A DNA stretch of 62,340 nt from Nitratireductor sp. (GTDB lineage Bacteria > Pseudomonadota > Alphaproteobacteria > Rhizobiales > Rhizobiaceae). Under the pieces are notes generated by a model that worked only from the letters and a program-made list of their open reading frames with translations, did no database searches and had not been told where the DNA came from. Below, piece by piece: positions 58,517 through 62,340 of this stretch. The stretch spans positions 1 to 62,340 of the forward strand of contig JAFMHL010000023.1 of NCBI GenBank assembly GCA_017854535.1, read 5' to 3'. Positions within the stretch are counted from its first letter, which is position 1, and the number at the start of each line of letters is the position of its first letter. Made by a program: the position numbers and the translations under genes.

Positions 58517-58966
58517 TTACTTATTAGCCTTGTCTGCTTTGGCGCTCGGCGGAGTCTTCTTTGGTCCTGGAGCTTTGCGTGCAGATGGCTTTTTCGCAAC
58601 TCTCGTTTTCTTGACCGCACCTGCCACAACTTCGGGGGCTTCTGGAGCAGCAGGTTCATCAGCCACATCCTCCACAACACTTTTCTCTTTCGGCTCTTCA
58701 TCCCAAGGAGAAAACGGGAAAGGCTTTTCTTCCGATACAAATGTCATAAACGTCACGATTTTCTGCAAGTATCTCGCTAGGCTCTGACTCAATCCAATCA
58801 GGTTCTCATTTGCCTTACCGGTAAATAAACTACACAGAAACTGAAATACGGAAATTGCGAATACAACAAATTGTGCAACATTGAATGCAATACCCAACAC
58901 AATCATCCACACTAAACGAAGCCAAATACTACCACGAGATACGTTATCTTTCAGGTTCCCACTCAT
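58517..58966 (-). CDS. DUF4389 membrane protein with histone-like tail
   Basis: 149 residues. The first half holds one or two membrane segments and the DUF4389 pattern (SIWLRLVWMIVLGIAFNVAQ, FLCSLFTGKANENLI, SLARYLQKIVTFMTF, EEKPFPFSPWD). The second half (about 95-149) is a low-complexity Ala/Pro/Lys tail like histone H1 or AlgP tails. GGAG lies 8 nt before the ATG at 58966. Function unknown. It is the first gene past the broken tRNA. Confidence 0.78.
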   Translation of the reverse strand: MSGNLKDNVSRGSIWLRLVWMIVLGIAFNVAQFVVFAISVFQFLCSLFTGKANENLIGLSQSLARYLQKIVTFMTFVSEEKPFPFSPWDEEPKEKSVVEDVADEPAAPEAPEVVAGAVKKTRVAKKPSARKAPGPKKTPPSAKADKANK

Positions 58967-59243
58967 ACAGCTGCTCCATTGCAATTCTTCTTTTGAACAG
59001 ACTTAGCACGGTTCACTTTCAAATTGTGCACTTTCTGAGTTTGCAAACACAAAAGTAGTTGCGATCAGATCACCTGCAGATAGATTCTCATGATTGTTCA
59101 ACTTGTTTAACGGCAGCAAAGCGGACATTTGAGGCATCATAGCTTTGTCGCAAAACCGATGCTCTTCTGACAACTTCTACTGGCGCCATCAGTGCGACCA
59201 TGTTTAATGATTGCTTCGACCCAGTGATAAGGTAACGAAACCA

Positions 59244-59423
59244 ATGACCGAACGTTTTGAACGCCATCGCCAAGCATGGACACATGAAGAAATTCAAAAA
59301 CTCCATATGCTGGTGACAAATGGGATGAGTTTGAAGGCAATTGCCAAAGCCCTCACACGTTCGGAAGAATCGACCAAGAATAGAGCGAAAGCAGAAAAGC
59401 TGAAGATACAAAAAATGCGTTGA
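59244..59423 (+). CDS. Mini Myb/SANT-like DNA-binding protein
   Basis: 59 residues. WTHEEIQKLHMLVTNGMSLKAIAKALTRSEESTKNRAKAEKL has the tryptophan-led three-helix pattern (W-T-x-E-E ... I-A-x-x-L-x-R-S ... R-A) seen in very short Myb/SANT-like proteins of Rhizobiales. It is basic at the C-terminus and probably binds DNA. The ribosome site is weak, and the ATG at 59211 is an alternative. The next 257 bp (59424-59680) contain only a small GGAGTC/GACTCC hairpin (59435-59449) and no gene. Confidence 0.55.
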   Translation: MTERFERHRQAWTHEEIQKLHMLVTNGMSLKAIAKALTRSEESTKNRAKAEKLKIQKMR

Positions 59424-59680
59424 TATCTCGTGATGGAGTCAACGACTCCTTAGCGGACATAGTGACGTCTCCTTGACCATACCCTCCAACCGCAACACTC
59501 AAACATTAAGCATGGGTATTGTGCTGAGCGGCGCTATCCATGACAAGATCTATGTCCATTTCGAGCCCAGTTCTCATGATCTTACAATCTACATTGAAGT
59601 AACCTGCCAATAAAAGCATACATTCGCCGCGACTGCTGGTAGGTATGTATAACATGCAGCCAATTTAGAGAGCGCGCTTT

Positions 59681-60583
59681 ATGGAATTAGACTATCAGCA
59701 TTGGGTTGACCAAAACCTACCCAGTCAAAAAGGGAAGACAATCCTGATTACCGGGGGTAACTCTGGGATTGGCTACTATGCAGCATTGGCTCTTGCAAAA
59801 GCGGGCGGGCACGTCGTTATCGCAGGACGCAACCCAGGCAGAATCGACCAAGCGATCAAAAATATCGAAGCTGAAGGCATTGATGGTCAGGTTGAGGCAG
59901 GCATTGTTGATCTTGCGAGCTTAGAATCCGTGAACCAGTTCGCAGTCGATTTTTTGAGCACTCATCCGAAGCTGGATATCCTGATCAACAACGCAGGTGT
60001 GATGATGCCACCTGAAGGCAAAACAAAAGACGGTTTCGAGAGCCAGTTTGGGATCAATTTTGTGGGACATTTTGCGCTAACCGGATTACTATTTGACCGA
60101 CTAAAATCCACAACAGATTCGCGTATCGTAACGTTGAGCAGCATTGCACACCGAGGGGCGCATATCGACTTTGACAATCTACGGCTGGAAAAGCCTTACG
60201 ACCAAAAGCGGGAATACTATCAAAGTAAGTTAGCTGACCTTCTGTTCACTTTAGAGCTTGGTCGTCGCATCGACGCAATAGATGCGCCGGTTCTCTCTGT
60301 TGCATGTCATCCAGGGTTCACAAAAACTGAATTGCAACGGCATATTGATCCAGCGATGCTCAAAGACATAACGTTGATGGATACATGGCAAGGGTCTTTG
60401 CCGACCTTGTTAGCCGCGACAGGACCCGATGTTAAACAAGGGGATTACTACGGCCCCGATGGTCCCGGCGAAATGGGCGGCTTTCCTGCTATTGGTGAAA
60501 TAGATGCATCCGCTTTGGATACCGATGTCGCCAAGCAGTTGTGGGATTTAGGGCAGACTGCAACGGGTATTGCTTTTCCATGA
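59681..60583 (+). CDS. Short-chain dehydrogenase (retinol-dehydrogenase-like SDR)
   Basis: 300 residues. The nucleotide motif is TGGNSGIGYYAALALAKAGG (about 23-42), then NNAGVMMPPEG, the active-site Ser in TLSSIAHRGAH and YxxxK in YYQSKLADLLF. This subgroup acts on alcohols or ketones of unknown identity. It begins the accessory block that also holds a Tat-exported LRR protein 42 bp downstream on the same strand; the two may be co-transcribed. Confidence 0.88.
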   Translation: MELDYQHWVDQNLPSQKGKTILITGGNSGIGYYAALALAKAGGHVVIAGRNPGRIDQAIKNIEAEGIDGQVEAGIVDLASLESVNQFAVDFLSTHPKLDILINNAGVMMPPEGKTKDGFESQFGINFVGHFALTGLLFDRLKSTTDSRIVTLSSIAHRGAHIDFDNLRLEKPYDQKREYYQSKLADLLFTLELGRRIDAIDAPVLSVACHPGFTKTELQRHIDPAMLKDITLMDTWQGSLPTLLAATGPDVKQGDYYGPDGPGEMGGFPAIGEIDASALDTDVAKQLWDLGQTATGIAFP

Positions 60584-60625
60584 TGACATTCAAGCTTTCA
60601 ACGATATTGGTTATAGAGACCCGCG

Positions 60626-61216
60626 ATGAGATTTGACCAGCGATACATTTCTCGGCGCACGGTTCTGAAAACTGCCTGTGTTTGTGGCTTGTTGGCACCA
60701 GCCGCGGTCTCTTCCCAGAGCGTAGCAGCGACCAATGTTGAAAGTGCTGATGTGAAACCCACTGAACTGATCAATGCACTGAGATCAATTGGAAAACCTG
60801 TTTGTTTGGATGTTGCTGATAGACTGGCATCATCGACAAGATCACTGACAGGTTTTGATCTTCATCTAAGACGTGCGCAATTAAACGAAGCCGACGCGCA
60901 GGTTCTGGCCGGCGGACTGCTGGCTTCTTCAGGTCGTAATGGGCATTTTTTGCGGTCTTTCAGCGCAAGTTTTAACCCAGATTTGGGAAATGTGGGTGCC
61001 ATCACCTTAGCTGAAGCATTTCCAGAAACTGTGACAGAATTGGGATTGGTAGGATGCTCCCTTAGTGACTCAAGTGGTCGTTCCATCTTGGAATGGGCTC
61101 AATCCGCGCCCAATCTTCAAATGCTCTGTGTCGAGGGAAACAATTTTTCGACGAGTATGAAATCGGAGTTTCGAGATTTGACATCACTTGGTCGCAAAAT
61201 GCTGGTGGTAGTCTGA
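60626..61216 (+). CDS. Tat-exported leucine-rich-repeat protein
   Basis: 196 residues. The N-terminus has a twin-arginine signal (SRRTVLKTA, then hydrophobic CVCGLLAPAAVSS, cleavage near VAA). The mature part contains ribonuclease-inhibitor-type leucine-rich repeats: DLHLRRAQLNEADAQVLAGGLL, then ITLAEAFPETVTELGLVGCSLSDSSG and NLQMLCVEGNNFS. LRR surfaces usually bind proteins. Export of a folded LRR by Tat is uncommon in bacteria. No catalytic site is seen. It follows the SDR at 42 bp. Confidence 0.6.
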   Translation: MRFDQRYISRRTVLKTACVCGLLAPAAVSSQSVAATNVESADVKPTELINALRSIGKPVCLDVADRLASSTRSLTGFDLHLRRAQLNEADAQVLAGGLLASSGRNGHFLRSFSASFNPDLGNVGAITLAEAFPETVTELGLVGCSLSDSSGRSILEWAQSAPNLQMLCVEGNNFSTSMKSEFRDLTSLGRKMLVVV

Positions 61217-61634
61217 GAATATCCAGTCCTATAAGTAGATGGCGGAAACTCCCAAAAGTTCAGTTGAGTTCGCGTAGCTGACCTCTGAGCGTCATCCATT
61301 TTGCGCTCCAACTAATGTCAGCTTTCAGCTTCGGCAAAACTGGTATGCGAATGGCGGCTACAGGCCGCTTCGGTAAAACGTGTGCAACGCAGCGAATGTC
61401 GTGGTTGGGCTCAAAGCGGAAGTTGAGAGCACTGCCTTAGTAGTGCAGCACTCTCTCAAGTGCCCTCATTGCAGAAATTCCTTGCCCTATCAGGGTAGTG
61501 ATCACTATCTGAAGCTGCTTTTCACTCAGTCAATTAACTAGCGGCACAATCTGATCACACTGCCGGGGAATAACGCTTGGCACCCCTCTTAGGGCGTCCT
61601 ACGCAATTGTAGGCACAATTCGTGGAGACGCTCT
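61217..61634. other. Intergenic region upstream of the integrase
   Basis: 418 bp without a recognisable gene. It holds a 12-bp perfect palindrome TAGTGATCACTA (61496-61507), a short stem CCTAC/GTAGG (61609-61624) and CTTGGCACCC (61588-61597), a 10-bp copy of the sequence that starts the tRNA fragment at 58336. Such stretches next to an integrase often carry attachment and arm-binding sites. Confidence 0.45.
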
Positions 61635-62340
61635 ATGGCTACAATTCGCAAACTAAGAGGCAAGTGGCAGGCTCAAGTAAGACGCAGAGGCATAGCACCG
61701 CGAGCAAAAAGCTTTGAAGCGAAGTCAGATGCAGAAAAGTGGGCGCGCAGTCTTGAGGCTGAGTTAGATCGCTCCGGCAATCTACCAGATTCACGTCTAG
61801 CAGAGAAAACTACGATTAAAGAGCTGCTTGAGCGCTATCTTATAGATATCACGCCTTCAAAGCGCAGTGCTTCCAGTGAGACTTATCGCATTAAAGCACT
61901 TATGAAGCGTCCAATTGCTCATAGAACGCTGGCTTTACTGTCATCCGCAGACGTAGCAACCTATCGTGATCAACGATTGAAAGTCGTTTCCTCAGCTTCG
62001 GTCATACGTGAGCTGAATACGCTTTCACACGCAATAGATATTGCCCGCAAAGAATGGGGCATTCATCTGTTGCAAAACCCATGCAAGATGATCCGAAGGC
62101 CTCAAGCACCTAGAGGTAGGGATCGACGGTTGGGTGATGATGAGTTGGACAGATTGCTGCAAGCTGCCGATGATGGTCGTAGCCCGTATATGAGGCCCCT
62201 GATCATTTTGGCAATTGAAACTGCCATGCGACAGGGTGAGCTTTTGTCTCTTACTTGGAACGATATTGATCTGGAAAAACGCATTGCTCATCTGGATATG
62301 ACCAAGAATGGTGAGAGCAGAGATATACCCCTCAGCAGCA
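61635..62340 (+). CDS. Tyrosine site-specific integrase (3' end outside window)
   Basis: 235 codons are open to the window end with no stop. The N-terminal part (MATIRKLRGKWQAQVRRRG, KSFEAKSDAEKWARSLEAEL) is the AP2-like arm-binding domain, followed by a SAM-like core-binding domain (TIKELLERYLIDI, SADVATYRDQRL) and the start of the catalytic domain. The first catalytic Arg is in ETAMRQGELLSLTW and the beta-hairpin Lys in TKNGESRDIPLS; the HxxR and Tyr lie beyond the window. GGAGA is 6 nt before the ATG. It marks a mobile element continuing to the right. Confidence 0.93.
   Translation, partial: MATIRKLRGKWQAQVRRRGIAPRAKSFEAKSDAEKWARSLEAELDRSGNLPDSRLAEKTTIKELLERYLIDITPSKRSASSETYRIKALMKRPIAHRTLALLSSADVATYRDQRLKVVSSASVIRELNTLSHAIDIARKEWGIHLLQNPCKMIRRPQAPRGRDRRLGDDELDRLLQAADDGRSPYMRPLIILAIETAMRQGELLSLTWNDIDLEKRIAHLDMTKNGESRDIPLSS

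Noticed and set aside
58282-58527. 81-residue frame across the tRNA fragment
   Set aside because: It runs through tRNA sequence and has no ribosome site or family match.
59088-59411. 107-residue minus-strand frame with a C-terminal part faintly like a transposase end
   Set aside because: Overlaps the better supported mini Myb/SANT gene; I cannot name an IS family or find terminal inverted repeats.
61496-61507. Palindrome TAGTGATCACTA before the integrase
   Set aside because: Only 12 bp; a possible regulator site, but chance occurrence cannot be excluded. Mentioned in the region entry only.

Overview
The window looks like a chromosomal segment of an alphaproteobacterium, most likely a marine member of the Hyphomicrobiales (Rhizobiales) or a close relative. 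This is inferred from protein style and gene content: a short single-domain XylG, a DddP-type DMSP lyase, sulfopropanediol/sulfopyruvate genes, a TadG-like Flp protein, Kbp, AlkB and moderate GC. No rRNA is present, so the genus cannot be fixed from the sequence.

Layout. 1-4.5 kb: the end of dut, then a leftward three-gene unit (ROK repressor, di-heme c-type oxidoreductase, FG-GAP/UnbV protein). 4.5-10.8 kb: a rightward xylose operon xylF-xylH-xylG-xylB-xylA with a perfect palindromic operator in front. 10.8-25.4 kb: core and accessory metabolism, including cysK, a frameshifted cytochrome P450, gyrB, a PanE-like reductase, a frameshifted PilZ gene, a DddP-like DMSP lyase, an OmpA lipoprotein, a TadG-like protein, alkB, arginase and a PRC-barrel protein. 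25.5-34.3 kb: eight leftward genes (hpsN, comD, comE, a PLP decarboxylase, ltnD, otnK, otnC, otnI) divergent from a LacI regulator. A 44-bp perfect palindrome made of two LacI-type boxes lies between them. This mixed sulfonate/tetronate block is the most interesting part of the window. 34.3-38.3 kb: copper export (copA-cueR with a CueR-type promoter) and a periplasmic rhodanese. 38.3-58.1 kb: mostly housekeeping genes (queG, uppP, pckA, kbp, a PBP1A-type penicillin-binding protein, an M20 dipeptidase, an OsmC protein, polA, a LysE exporter, and a glutamine-synthetase-like/aminotransferase pair probably for putrescine).

58.3 kb to the end is an accessory region. It opens with the 5' half only of a tRNA-Arg(CCG), broken exactly after the anticodon loop. 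It then holds small or poorly known genes (a DUF4389 protein, a mini Myb/SANT-like protein, an SDR, a Tat-exported LRR protein) and runs into a tyrosine integrase cut by the window end. I read this as the left end of an integrated element, or of nested elements.

How it fits together: the organism appears equipped to use plant and algal compounds (xylose, DMSP, sulfonates, tetronates, alkanes, polyamines), each under local control. Two genes (P450, PilZ) carry single frameshifts that are either real decay or sequencing errors.
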